DNA from: Bacillota bacterium
Lineage (GTDB): Bacteria > Bacillota_I > Bacilli_A > Acholeplasmatales > Acholeplasmataceae
Length of the DNA: 10,578 nucleotides
NCBI GenBank assembly: GCA_023458995.1
Contig: JAEWVV010000150.1
Location: 1-10,578 of the forward strand
Reading direction: 5' to 3'
A program made the translations under genes and the position numbers. The notes beneath the pieces were generated by a model, which ran no database searches, was not told where the DNA came from, and was given only the letters and a program-made list of their open reading frames with translations. Positions 1-6,592 of the stretch are shown here, in pieces; position 1 is the first letter of the stretch; every line of letters starts with the position of its first letter.

Positions 1-2
1 TA

Positions 3-25
3 ATGGCCTTATGGCCATGTCTTTT
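3..25 (+). terminator. possible intrinsic terminator of an upstream gene
   Basis: A perfect 6-bp inverted repeat, ATGGCC (3-8) and GGCCAT (13-18), encloses a 4-base loop TTAT and is followed by TCTTTT at 20-25. This is the form of a short intrinsic terminator for a gene lying left of the window. The T-run is interrupted and the upstream gene is not visible, so the call is tentative. Confidence 0.4.
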
Positions 26-61
26 AAATTATTACAAACCAATTAAGTGATTGATGCAGAT

Positions 62-90
62 AAAACAAACCGTGTATTCAATGATATAAT
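62..90 (+). promoter_or_regulatory. promoter of the PRD regulator gene (extended -10)
   Basis: TATAAT at 85-90 is preceded by TG one base away (82-83), giving the extended -10 TGATATAAT. The -35 position at 17-bp spacing (62-67, AAAACA) is poor, as is often tolerated with an extended -10. A second TATAAT at 114-119 has no good -35 and is the alternative. The leader to the start codon would be about 70 bases. Confidence 0.5.
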
Positions 91-165
91 GAAATTGGTA
101 TGATCCCATATTTTATAATGATTTAAATCAGGATATTTTGATTCATAATCATTTGAGGTGAGAGC

Positions 166-1713
166 ATGTTAGACTATAAAGACAATTATATACTCAAACA
201 ACTTGTCGCTTCAGACTCTATTTTTACAATATCTGATCTTCAAAAAACGCTTGATATGTCACAGCGTAGTATTTACTATTCTTTAGAGCGTATCAACGAT
301 TATTTAAGTCGTCTAGATTTACCCGTTATTATTAATAAACGTGGTGTAGGACTTTTGATTCATGACAAGGTTGTTGAGTACGTTAATCAAAGTAATGCAT
401 CCATTAAAAACGTCTATATATGCACAAGTCAGGAAAGAAATAACCTTCAGGTACTTTCTATTTTACTATCTAAAAAATACATAAATATTTCCACGTTAAT
501 GGATGATTTTAATGTCAGTAGAAGTACCGTCATTAAAGACTTAAGAGAAATAAGAAATATTGTCACCCAATATAATTTAGTCTTAGAGTTCAATATCGAA
601 CGTGGTTATGAAATTCAGGGCAGCGAGATTCAAAAGCGTAGTTTGATTTTAATGATTAATTCAGACTATGGTTATTTAATGGATATTCAAGCAATGCATT
701 ATTATGACGAATCAGTTGTAGATCATTTAATGGAGTTATTTATTGAAGTTGAAGAAAAATTAAACGTGATTTATGTGAGAAGTACACTTCATCAACTTGC
801 TGTACTACTTGCGATTATTATTAAAAATAATCGTCCTTTAGTTCATTTTGATGATGAGGACCGGGATACTTTTTATCATACACATGAATATAAAGTAGTC
901 TCTGAAGTATTTAAGGATTTTATTAAACCTGATGAGTTTTTGTATTTAGTTCTACATTTATTAGCACTTAGAGTTCAATATAATGGAAGTTCACCACAAT
1001 CAAAAGAAGATAAGTATATCGGTGAACTTGTCAATTTTATCATCAATGAGTTCTACAATTTAACACTTATTAACTTTAAGAATCACGATGAACTTTATAA
1101 TAACTTATATTTCCATATGAAACCCGCTTTATTTCGGTTTAAATATGGAATAACATATCGAAATGAACTTAAGAGCCAGATTATCAATGAGTTTTCCAAA
1201 GTTTATCGTATTACTAAGATTATTACGAAAAAACTAGAAAAAATCATTGATTTCATCATTAGTGAAGACGAGATTGCTTATATAGCTATCTATTTTGGTG
1301 CTTTAATTGAAAATGAACAACAGATGATTAACCATCCTAAAATTCTTCTTGTATGCTTAAACGGAAAAGCATTAGTTAGAAATTTAAGAAGAGAAATCGA
1401 AAGTTTTACGAAAGATGTTGTTATTATTGATGCGTTTAGAATGTATGATGTAATCAACTTAAAAGATAAAGTGGATTATATCATTTCAACCGAACCATTA
1501 AAAGATATTATGACAAAAGCTAAAACCATGGTTGTCAATCCGATTTTAAATGATAGAGAAAGATACCGGATTATTAACTTTTTAGGATTAACTAATGTTT
1601 CAATTTATAATTTAGATGTTGTCGATAATATCATGAAAGATCTAGAAGAATATATTGATGAATCAAAGTATGGAGAAGTAAGAGATATTATCAAAGGACA
1701 TCTTAAGAAATAA
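166..1713 (+). CDS. PRD-domain transcriptional regulator, MtlR/LicR/BglG type, without EIIA domain
   Basis: A sugar-PTS-controlled transcription regulator of 515 residues. Visible in order: an N-terminal HTH (about 6-66), a second HTH (about 94-150, with SRSTVIKDLREI), PRD1 (about 190-275, His209 and His264), PRD2 (about 305-385, His317) and an EIIB-Gat-like domain (about 390-485) with candidate phosphocysteine Cys397 in LLVCLNG. In this family EI/HPr and EII proteins phosphorylate the PRD histidines and the EIIB cysteine to couple activity to sugar uptake. Two things are odd. The usual fourth PRD histidine is Tyr376 (AIYFGA where TLHFGA-like is usual). The C-terminal EIIA domain of full-length MtlR/LicR (roughly 640-700 residues) is absent, although the ORF ends cleanly at TAA. 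GAGGTG at 155-160 sits 5 bases before the ATG. No PTS or sugar gene is in the window, so the target is unknown. Confidence 0.88.
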   Translation: MLDYKDNYILKQLVASDSIFTISDLQKTLDMSQRSIYYSLERINDYLSRLDLPVIINKRGVGLLIHDKVVEYVNQSNASIKNVYICTSQERNNLQVLSILLSKKYINISTLMDDFNVSRSTVIKDLREIRNIVTQYNLVLEFNIERGYEIQGSEIQKRSLILMINSDYGYLMDIQAMHYYDESVVDHLMELFIEVEEKLNVIYVRSTLHQLAVLLAIIIKNNRPLVHFDDEDRDTFYHTHEYKVVSEVFKDFIKPDEFLYLVLHLLALRVQYNGSSPQSKEDKYIGELVNFIINEFYNLTLINFKNHDELYNNLYFHMKPALFRFKYGITYRNELKSQIINEFSKVYRITKIITKKLEKIIDFIISEDEIAYIAIYFGALIENEQQMINHPKILLVCLNGKALVRNLRREIESFTKDVVIIDAFRMYDVINLKDKVDYIISTEPLKDIMTKAKTMVVNPILNDRERYRIINFLGLTNVSIYNLDVVDNIMKDLEEYIDESKYGEVRDIIKGHLKK

Positions 1714-1743
1714 TATGAAACAACATGAAAAGAGGTCCTGGTG

Positions 1744-2767
1744 ATGGAAAATACAAAAACAAATAAGCTTTATAAATAGGCTAATGAATGTATGTTTAGC
1801 GGAGTAATCTCCGTTGAAAAAGATAGTGATGTGTGTCATTTGAATACATCAGTGGTATGGAAAATAGAGATAAACATATAAGTATAACCAAAGATACATT
1901 ATTTTAAGTAGCATCAGGAACAAAACTTTTAACAGCTTTAGGCATAGGCTTACTTGTTGACGAGAAGAAACTTCATTTAGATGATAAAGCTAAAGATATT
2001 TATGATTTAAATATGGATAACATCAGTAAAGAGATTACCATTAGACAAATCTTATCACATACATCTGGTATGGCAGATTATCTTGATGAAGATTTACTTG
2101 AAGATGATGAACCTGTGGTTTCGATATTCCTTATGAATCGCTTGTTAACCCAAAAGACTTTATTCCATTCTTCTCAAAAGATCAAATGAAATTTAGCCCA
2201 GGTGAGAAATTTAACTACAATAACCAAGGTTTTGTGTATTTAGCTGTTATCATTGAAGAAGTATCAAAGAAATCATACAACGCGTTTATTAATGAAGATG
2301 TATTAAAACCTATAGGTATTTTTCATAGTGGCATCTACCATGGTGATCATTATCCAAATAACACAGCATTAGGGTATCTTGATAACGAAGAGAATTCAAA
2401 AATGAATAAAGACTTACTTCCATATCAATCAGGTGGTGATGGAGGTGCAATCATGTCAAGTAAAGATATGAAGCATTTATGGGAATCATTTTTTGAATAT
2501 AAGATTATATCTAAAGAATTAGTTGAAGAATTTATCAAGATACAAGCTATTGTTGATGAAGAGTCAGATAACTACTATGGATTAGGTGTATGGCTTAAAA
2601 AAGATAAGTTCGGGCTATATCCTTATTTACTTGGAGGAGATCCGGGGATATCATTTATAACAAGTTATCATCCTATTGATAAGAAGTATATGTTTGCAGC
2701 TTCAAACACGACAGATGGAGTTTGGGATATCTTTAGTGATTTAGCTAAGTTATATAAATCGATTTAA
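1744..2767 (+). pseudogene. decayed serine hydrolase (beta-lactamase/PBP-like, PF00144 family)
   Basis: A degraded serine hydrolase of about 340 codons, with its pieces in three frames. The start survives (AGAGG at 1731-1735, ATG at 1744; GTG 1741 is an alternative). Frame 1 gives MENTNKLYK-like sequence, stops at TAG 1777-1779, then resumes with FSGVISVEKD to about 1848. A frameshift near 1849-1856 moves to frame 3 (GMENRDKH). A TAA at 1905-1907 interrupts where the family has a residue just before the VASGTK motif. Its SxxK catalytic Ser/Lys (SGTK, 1914-1925) is intact, as is LSHTSGM (2052-2072). A second frameshift at about 2118-2122 moves to frame 2, which stays open to TAA 2765-2767 and carries the YxN motif (FNYNNQGF) and a GGDPG motif near the C-terminus. 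Relatives hydrolyse or bind beta-lactam, peptide or ester substrates. The 193-codon open piece starting at 2186 lacks the nucleophile, so it cannot be a working enzyme alone. Confidence 0.85.
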
Positions 2768-2785
2768 GAGAATAGATTCATAGAA

Positions 2786-2791
2786 AAGGAG
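2786..2791 (+). promoter_or_regulatory. ribosome binding site deciding the lipoprotein start
   Basis: AAGGAG lies only 2 bases before the GTG at 2794 but 11 bases before the ATG at 2803. The ATG spacing is workable and the GTG spacing is not, and MKKF is a natural signal-peptide beginning. The ATG at 2803 is therefore chosen. Confidence 0.65.
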
Positions 2792-2802
2792 AAGTGCTGA
2801 TA

Positions 2803-3162
2803 ATGAAAAAATTCATGATGCTTGTCTTATTCTTGTTTTCCTTCTTACTTGTTGGATGTGGCGAAGTTCAATCTGAATACCATGAGGTCCATTTGATTGT
2901 CGTAGATGATACACTGTTTTATTATATTGATCCAAGCGAAGGAAAAGACACGTTAAGTGCTAATCAGTTTGGATCTGGAGAAACTTTATTTATCTATTTA
3001 TATGAACCCATCGACGGTGTAGAATTCGGTTATGATCACTATTTTTCGACCATTCAAAACCGTTATGTAGAAACCAACTTAAAAAATGGTAAACTCTATG
3101 TCTTAGCATCCGAAGAAATCGATAATTTAATCTATGAATACTTAATGAATAAACCTGAGTAA
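2803..3162 (+). CDS. small putative lipoprotein, function unknown
   Basis: A 119-residue protein from ATG 2803 (a GTG 9 bases upstream would add three residues). It begins MKK, has a hydrophobic stretch at about residues 4-17, and a lipobox LVGC with Cys19 as the lipidation site, so it should be processed by signal peptidase II and anchored to the outer face of the membrane. The mature part (about 100 residues) is acidic and Tyr/Asp-rich (YHEVHLIVVDDTLFYYIDPSEG), with no domain I recognise and no cysteines beyond the lipid anchor. It starts 35 bases after the serine hydrolase pseudogene and no separate promoter is evident, so it may have been cotranscribed with that gene before it decayed. 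A strong terminator follows. The function cannot be told from sequence. Confidence 0.75.
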   Translation: MKKFMMLVLFLFSFLLVGCGEVQSEYHEVHLIVVDDTLFYYIDPSEGKDTLSANQFGSGETLFIYLYEPIDGVEFGYDHYFSTIQNRYVETNLKNGKLYVLASEEIDNLIYEYLMNKPE

Positions 3163-3169
3163 TTAAATT

Positions 3170-3202
3170 AAAACGAATCAACATAACTTTTGGTTCGTTT
3201 TT
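3170..3202 (+). terminator. intrinsic terminator after the lipoprotein gene
   Basis: A 12-bp stem pairs AAAACGAATCAA (3170-3181) with TTGGTTCGTTTT (3190-3201), with one G-U pair, an 8-base loop and a T-run at 3198-3202. It starts 8 bases after the stop codon. The A-run on the 5' side means it could also stop minus-strand transcription. Confidence 0.85.
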
Positions 3203-3212
3203 GTTATGTAAG

Positions 3213-3230
3213 ATTTTATAACTATAAAAT
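3213..3230. repeat. AT-only perfect inverted repeat
   Basis: ATTTTATA (3213-3220) and TATAAAAT (3223-3230) form a perfect 8-bp inverted repeat around AC, in the non-coding stretch between the lipoprotein terminator and the permease promoter. It is made only of A and T, so chance is likely. I see no gene or other signal in the rest of 3231-3303. Confidence 0.35.
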
Positions 3231-3303
3231 AGCTTGTTTTTGTGTTTAATAATTAGCGACATTAGAGGAGATAAATTAAATTTTATAAATTCCAAAAAAG
3301 GGG

Positions 3304-3332
3304 TTGCAATTATGCTTTATGAATGATATACT
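3304..3332 (+). promoter_or_regulatory. promoter of the uracil-type permease gene
   Basis: TTGCAA (-35, 3304-3309) is separated by 17 bases from TATACT (-10, 3327-3332), and TG at 3324-3325 makes it an extended -10 (TGATATACT). It closely resembles the riboswitch-controlled permease promoter at 6514-6542. Transcription should start near 3338-3340, exactly where the leader hairpin begins. Confidence 0.75.
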
Positions 3333-3337
3333 TGTGG

Positions 3338-3423
3338 AAGAATTAAGTCCTAAAGAAATGCACTTTATGGTCTCAATTGGAATCACACCTTCTTTATAGG
3401 ACACGTAGTAGTGTCTTTTTTTT
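3338..3423 (+). promoter_or_regulatory. transcription attenuator leader of the uracil-type permease
   Basis: Three mutually exclusive elements are visible. (1) A 5' hairpin: AATTAAGTCCTAAAG (3341-3355) pairs with 3363-3378, giving 13 pairs with two mismatches and one bulged T, and loop AAATGCA. (2) A terminator at 3398-3423. (3) An antiterminator: GTCCTAAAG (3347-3355) can instead pair with CTTTATAGGAC (3392-3402), 9 pairs with a 2-base bulge, which uses up the 5' arm of the terminator. The competing 3' partners are near copies: CTTTATGG (3363-3370) and CTTTATAGG (3392-3400). A ligand or protein that stabilises hairpin 1 would turn the gene off. AGUCC at 3346-3350 recalls the start of the PyrR-binding consensus of pyrimidine attenuators, but the rest does not match, so the effector is unknown. 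Confidence 0.65.
3398..3423 (+). terminator. leader terminator of the attenuator
   Basis: AGGACAC (3398-3404) pairs with GTGTCTT (3411-3417), 7 bp with one G-U, around the loop GTAGTA, followed by T3416-T3423. It ends 16 bases before the Shine-Dalgarno of the permease and lies between promoter and gene, so it controls that gene rather than ending an upstream one. Confidence 0.8.
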
Positions 3424-3439
3424 AGGAAAATATGAGAAA

Positions 3440-3450
3440 AAAGGAGATGA
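3440..3450 (+). promoter_or_regulatory. ribosome binding site that decides the permease start
   Basis: AAAGGAGATGA closely matches the anti-Shine-Dalgarno complement. Counted from the end of GGAG it is 9 bases before ATG 3456. It touches the in-frame ATG at 3447 and lies inside the ORF if ATG 3432 is used. The start at 3456 is preferred. Confidence 0.75.
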
Positions 3451-3455
3451 AGTAC

Positions 3456-4862
3456 ATGGTTAAGAATATTGTTGGGTACTTACCTGATGATAAGCCGACG
3501 CTAGGCAAATCAATTGTTTTCGCTTTACAGCAGTTTCTAGTGATGTTACCTGCTACCGTTTTAGCAGCGATCATCATGAACGGATTTGGCATTGAAGTTT
3601 ATTCGATTCCAGCTGTTATTCTCGCTAGTGGGGTCGCGACAATTTCGTTTCTATTGATTACGAAATTTAGAATCCCATTATATTATGGTTCGTCATTTTC
3701 ATACATTGGTGCCGTTGCTATTGTTGTCACTTATGGTGTCGACAATCAACAATCATCCAGTTCAGTTTTAGGGTCTGTTCTAATTGCTTCCGTACTAAGC
3801 GGATTAATGTCAATTGGAGCGGGCCTTTTAATTAAGTATTATGGCAAAGATAAGATTGATAAGATTTTACCAGGTCATATTACAGGAATGATTGCGATGA
3901 TTATCGGTCTTATATTGTCTGAAAATGTGATGTCTGGTATTTTGAATGTTAATATCGATGGTCAAGTCGATTGGTTAAGTGTATTAGTAGCACTGATCAC
4001 ATTCTTAACGATTGCAACACTCACCGTTATTCTAAGAAAAGGATTTATCTCACAAATACCTATCTTAATCGGGGTTGTGGTTGGTGTTATATTCTCATAT
4101 CTCCTTTGGGTTCCTTCACTTGGTGCAACGTGGTCTTTTAGCAATTTAGGAACTTATTTCGATGGTATTAAAAATGCTCAAACATTAGGTATTTTGGATG
4201 TGATGCCTTGGGTTACGATTCCAGCAGCAGTGACTGAACCTAACTTGATTTGGATTGCGATTATTGCGATATTCCCAATCGCATTCGCAACGATTCCAGA
4301 ATCTGCAGCACACGTCAATCAAGTCGATCTTTATGTCAATCGTTTATCAAATGAAAAAGAAGGTAAAGACTATGAAATCAGAACACTTCTTGATCAAAAT
4401 TTAGTTGGTGATGGTGTGGGTGATATCGTAGCGGTTATGCTAGGTGGTCCAGCTGGAACAAACTATGGAGAAAATATTAGTGCATCAGCGGTTACAAAGA
4501 ACTTCTCAAGCTATGTGTTCATGATTACTGGAATACTTGCTATCGTGGTTGGTCTCTTACTAGAAATACTTAATTTAGGTAATTTAAGTTTGATTATTAC
4601 AAACCCAGTTGTTCAAGGTGTATCACTCTACTTGTTTGGAGCAATTGCAGTTCAAGGTATTGCCCTGATGATTGATAAGAAGATTGATGTGTTTGATCCT
4701 AAAGTGATTGCAGTAATGGCATTTACAGGTATCGTTGGATTAGGTGTGGATAAAATCCAAATTACGAATGAATTCGTCTTACCAGGTTTAGGGGTTGCAG
4801 CGATAGGTGCGATATTATTAAACTTACTCTTAAATGCTTTACCCATAAAAGATAAAGAATAA
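3456..4862 (+). CDS. uracil-type NCS2 nucleobase:cation symporter (UraA/PyrP-like)
   Basis: An inner-membrane permease of 468 residues from ATG 3456 (476 if ATG 3432 is used), hydrophobic throughout and consistent with the 14 membrane segments of the NCS2/NAT fold. Residues below count from ATG 3456. GSSFSYI at 78-84 matches the UraA GSSFAFI region. PESAAH carries Glu282 and His286, equivalent to the uracil-binding Glu241/His245 of E. coli UraA. TNYGENIS carries Glu339, equivalent to UraA Glu290. Xanthine/urate NATs have Gln-Asn at that last place, so uracil (or a related pyrimidine) taken up with H+ is favoured. The UraA ENIG is ENIS here, a small change at a binding-site loop. The gene has its own promoter and attenuator. 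It converges with a guanine permease gene on a shared terminator, which makes this a nucleobase-salvage locus. Confidence 0.85.
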   Translation: MVKNIVGYLPDDKPTLGKSIVFALQQFLVMLPATVLAAIIMNGFGIEVYSIPAVILASGVATISFLLITKFRIPLYYGSSFSYIGAVAIVVTYGVDNQQSSSSVLGSVLIASVLSGLMSIGAGLLIKYYGKDKIDKILPGHITGMIAMIIGLILSENVMSGILNVNIDGQVDWLSVLVALITFLTIATLTVILRKGFISQIPILIGVVVGVIFSYLLWVPSLGATWSFSNLGTYFDGIKNAQTLGILDVMPWVTIPAAVTEPNLIWIAIIAIFPIAFATIPESAAHVNQVDLYVNRLSNEKEGKDYEIRTLLDQNLVGDGVGDIVAVMLGGPAGTNYGENISASAVTKNFSSYVFMITGILAIVVGLLLEILNLGNLSLIITNPVVQGVSLYLFGAIAVQGIALMIDKKIDVFDPKVIAVMAFTGIVGLGVDKIQITNEFVLPGLGVAAIGAILLNLLLNALPIKDKE

Positions 4863-4877
4863 CATAATTTATAAACA

Positions 4878-4910
4878 AAAAAAGTGTCGTTCAGCATACG
4901 ACACTTTTTT
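4878..4910. terminator. bidirectional terminator between the convergent permease genes
   Basis: A perfect 13-bp stem, AAAAAAGTGTCGT (4878-4890) against ACGACACTTTTTT (4898-4910), encloses a 7-base loop. It has a T-run on both strands, so it can end the + strand uracil-type permease (stop at 4862) and the - strand guanine permease (stop at 4937). Confidence 0.9.
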
Positions 4911-4936
4911 AATTTAGTTTTAAATTTAAATGTTGA

Positions 4937-6304
4937 TTAAATAAGATTTGCTGTTAAAGCGAAGTACACGATAAATAGAATTGAAGATCCATAAATAATA
5001 GGATGGACTTCCTTAAATTCACCACGTGCAAGTTTAATCAGTGTATAAACGATAAAGCCAAACGCAATACCATCAGCAATACTTGATGTGAAGATCATTG
5101 CAGCAATTACGATAAATGATGTGATTGCAGAAGTCATATTTGACCAGTCGATTTCTTTTAATTGTTGTGCCATTAAAACACCGACTAATACAAGCGCACC
5201 CACTGTGACAGAGGAGTGAGAGAATACGTTAAATACAGGGAATAAGACGAGTGAGATTAAGAATAGAAGTGCGACAATAATCGATGAGAAACCTGTTCTT
5301 GCGCCAGCTTCAACACCGGTTGATGATTCAACATAAGATGTAATTTCAGGAGTTCCTAACGATGAGGATACAAGGGTACCAACTGCATCTGCAAATAAAG
5401 CTTTATCTAAATTTGGAATGTTTCCTTTTTCATCTTCAAGTTTAGCACCTTTACCGACTGCAACTAATGTTCCAGCTGTATCGAAAATATCAACGAAAAG
5501 TAATGCAAAAATTAAGAATAATGATGTGAAAATTGGTTTACTAAATACGCTACCAAAACCTTTGATGACTCCAACAAATGCAACATCCTTAATATCTGCA
5601 AATGCTGTATAGTCAAAATTGCCAAGTGAGGGCATACCATTAACACCAAATAGACCCAAGATGACACCAACTAATGCGGTAACAACAATAGATATGATGA
5701 ATGAGAATTTAGAGATACCATGTTTAAGTGAATGAACCACAAAAATAACGATGATGCTAAATAAACCGAGTAAAACAGATGGATCTTTTAAATTCCCTAA
5801 TGATAGTTGACCGTTCCAAACAAAGACACCTGATAAACGAAGACCAACTAAAGCGATGAAGAATCCAATACCTACGCCAATCGCAGCTTTTAAATCCTTT
5901 GGAATAGCTTCAATTAATGTTCTTCTTAGTGGAGTTAATGAGATTAAAAGGAATGCTACACCACCAATAAAACTTAAAGCTAATGCTTCTTGCCATGTAT
6001 ATCCATATTGACCGATAATGACACCAACGAAGAATGCGTTAACGCCCATACCTGGAGCAAGTGCTACAGGAAGATTGGCTAATAAAGCCATTATCATGGT
6101 TGCTAAGAATGCACCAACAACAGTTGCGAAGAATACTCCACCATAAGGAATACCAGCTTCTCCACTCCACAATCCAGATGCGATACCGGGATTGACGACA
6201 AGAATATAGCTCATCGCTAAAAATGTTACTAGACCACCAATGATTTCCTTGCGGAAATTGGTCTTGCGTTCTTCAAACTTGAAAAACTTTTCAATAGAAT
6301 TCAT
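4937..6304 (-). CDS. guanine/hypoxanthine permease, AzgA/PbuG-type NCS2 family
   Basis: A 455-residue inner-membrane purine permease of the usual family length. Family signatures are present throughout: the N-terminal amphipathic KEIIGGLVTFLAMSYI (residues 19-34), NPGIASG (38-44), LPVALAPGMGVNAFF (78-92), VDIFDTAGTLVAV (271-283), GTPEITSYVESSTGVEAG (317-334, usually GTSTVTSYVES) and IADGIAFGFIVYTL (409-422). Members import guanine, hypoxanthine or adenine with protons. The leader riboswitch of the guanine class makes guanine/hypoxanthine the most likely cargo here, so this is functionally a PbuG. The start is supported by AAAGGAGAGG 6 bases upstream of the ATG (minus strand). The gene is monocistronic: its own promoter and riboswitch upstream, and a bidirectional terminator 27 bases downstream. 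Confidence 0.92.
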   Translation of the reverse strand: MNSIEKFFKFEERKTNFRKEIIGGLVTFLAMSYILVVNPGIASGLWSGEAGIPYGGVFFATVVGAFLATMIMALLANLPVALAPGMGVNAFFVGVIIGQYGYTWQEALALSFIGGVAFLLISLTPLRRTLIEAIPKDLKAAIGVGIGFFIALVGLRLSGVFVWNGQLSLGNLKDPSVLLGLFSIIVIFVVHSLKHGISKFSFIISIVVTALVGVILGLFGVNGMPSLGNFDYTAFADIKDVAFVGVIKGFGSVFSKPIFTSLFLIFALLFVDIFDTAGTLVAVGKGAKLEDEKGNIPNLDKALFADAVGTLVSSSLGTPEITSYVESSTGVEAGARTGFSSIIVALLFLISLVLFPVFNVFSHSSVTVGALVLVGVLMAQQLKEIDWSNMTSAITSFIVIAAMIFTSSIADGIAFGFIVYTLIKLARGEFKEVHPIIYGSSILFIVYFALTANLI

Positions 6305-6354
6305 TGTTTACCTCTCCTTTTTTCTTTGTTTGAAAGTATGCCAAAAAACAAAAA

Positions 6355-6389
6355 AAACCATTTGATCTTGCTGAAGGAACAAAGGGTTT
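6355..6389 (-). terminator. riboswitch expression-platform terminator
   Basis: On the minus strand the 10-base arms 6389-6380 and 6364-6355 pair with one C-U mismatch (AACCCTTTG against CAAATGGTT plus one outer pair). They are followed by a T8 run interrupted by G and a second T-run (complement of 6343-6357). The hairpin sits between the aptamer and the Shine-Dalgarno, as expected for a guanine OFF switch. Confidence 0.8.
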
Positions 6390-6424
6390 CTATCTACATG
6401 ACAACTCAAAAAGAAAAGTCGCTC

Positions 6425-6492
6425 ATCGTAGTCACACCATTTACGGCAGTGTGGTAGAAACTCTGGCTACCTTATTTAGCCAATTATACGAC
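6425..6492 (-). ncRNA. purine riboswitch aptamer, guanine class
   Basis: The minus strand reads as a canonical purine aptamer. P1 is TCGTA/TACGA (6487-6491 with 6426-6430), followed by the conserved TATAAT junction. P2 is TGGCTA/TAGCCA with loop AATAAGG. J2/3 is GTTTCTACC. P3 is CACACTG/TGGTGTG with loop CCGTAAA. The 3' junction is GACTACG. The GG of L2 and CC of L3 can form the loop-loop contact. The specificity base equals C74 (complement of G6431, in ACTA); adenine switches have U here. The J2/3 core is the guanine form, not the deoxyguanosine variant. Binding of guanine or hypoxanthine should stabilise P1, allow the downstream terminator and switch off the permease. Part of J2/3 (GTTTCTA) can also pair with TAGAAAC just before the terminator, a possible antiterminator. 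Confidence 0.95.
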
Positions 6493-6513
6493 AAAACTAT
6501 CAAACATGTTTTT

Positions 6514-6542
6514 AGTATATCATGCTAAAATCGTTATTTCAA
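6514..6542 (-). promoter_or_regulatory. promoter of the riboswitch-controlled guanine permease
   Basis: On the minus strand, TTGAAA (6542-6537) is separated by 17 bases from TATACT (6519-6514), with TGA directly before it (extended -10). Transcription should start near 6507, about 15 bases before the aptamer, giving a leader of about 200 bases. Confidence 0.85.
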
Positions 6543-6592
6543 TATCTCTTAAAGAAGTATTTATTTTTTTACTCTAGATTTGTTACCCTATC

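Noticed and set aside
2186..2767. 193-codon open reading frame as an independent serine hydrolase gene
   Set aside because: It lacks the SxxK nucleophile region, which lies upstream in another frame, and its first ATG is internal to the homologous protein. It is the open tail of the pseudogene.
3181..3209. Inverted repeat ACATAAC/GTTATGT overlapping the lipoprotein terminator, as an alternative fold or riboswitch
   Set aside because: Seven AT-rich pairs that conflict with a stronger 12-bp stem; no gene begins just downstream to be regulated.
2990..3295. 101-codon minus-strand ORF opposite the lipoprotein
   Set aside because: It covers the terminator and the coding strand of a better-supported gene, with a basic low-complexity translation and no start signals. 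It is a shadow.
3319..3399. 26-codon ORF starting MNDILVEEL before the uracil-type permease, a possible leader peptide
   Set aside because: Its ATG lies between the -35 and -10 of the permease promoter, so it would not be transcribed from it, and no Shine-Dalgarno is suitably placed.
3338..3423. Second purine riboswitch or a confirmed PyrR site before the uracil-type permease
   Set aside because: No TTTCTACC or CCGTAAA-type core is present, and only AGUCC resembles the PyrR element. I report an unassigned attenuator instead.
4652..4897. Minus-strand ORF over the end of the uracil-type permease
   Set aside because: Antisense shadow that runs through the bidirectional terminator; no independent start signal. 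The other antisense ORFs at 3962-4144, 5418-5612 and 8253-8507 are rejected likewise.
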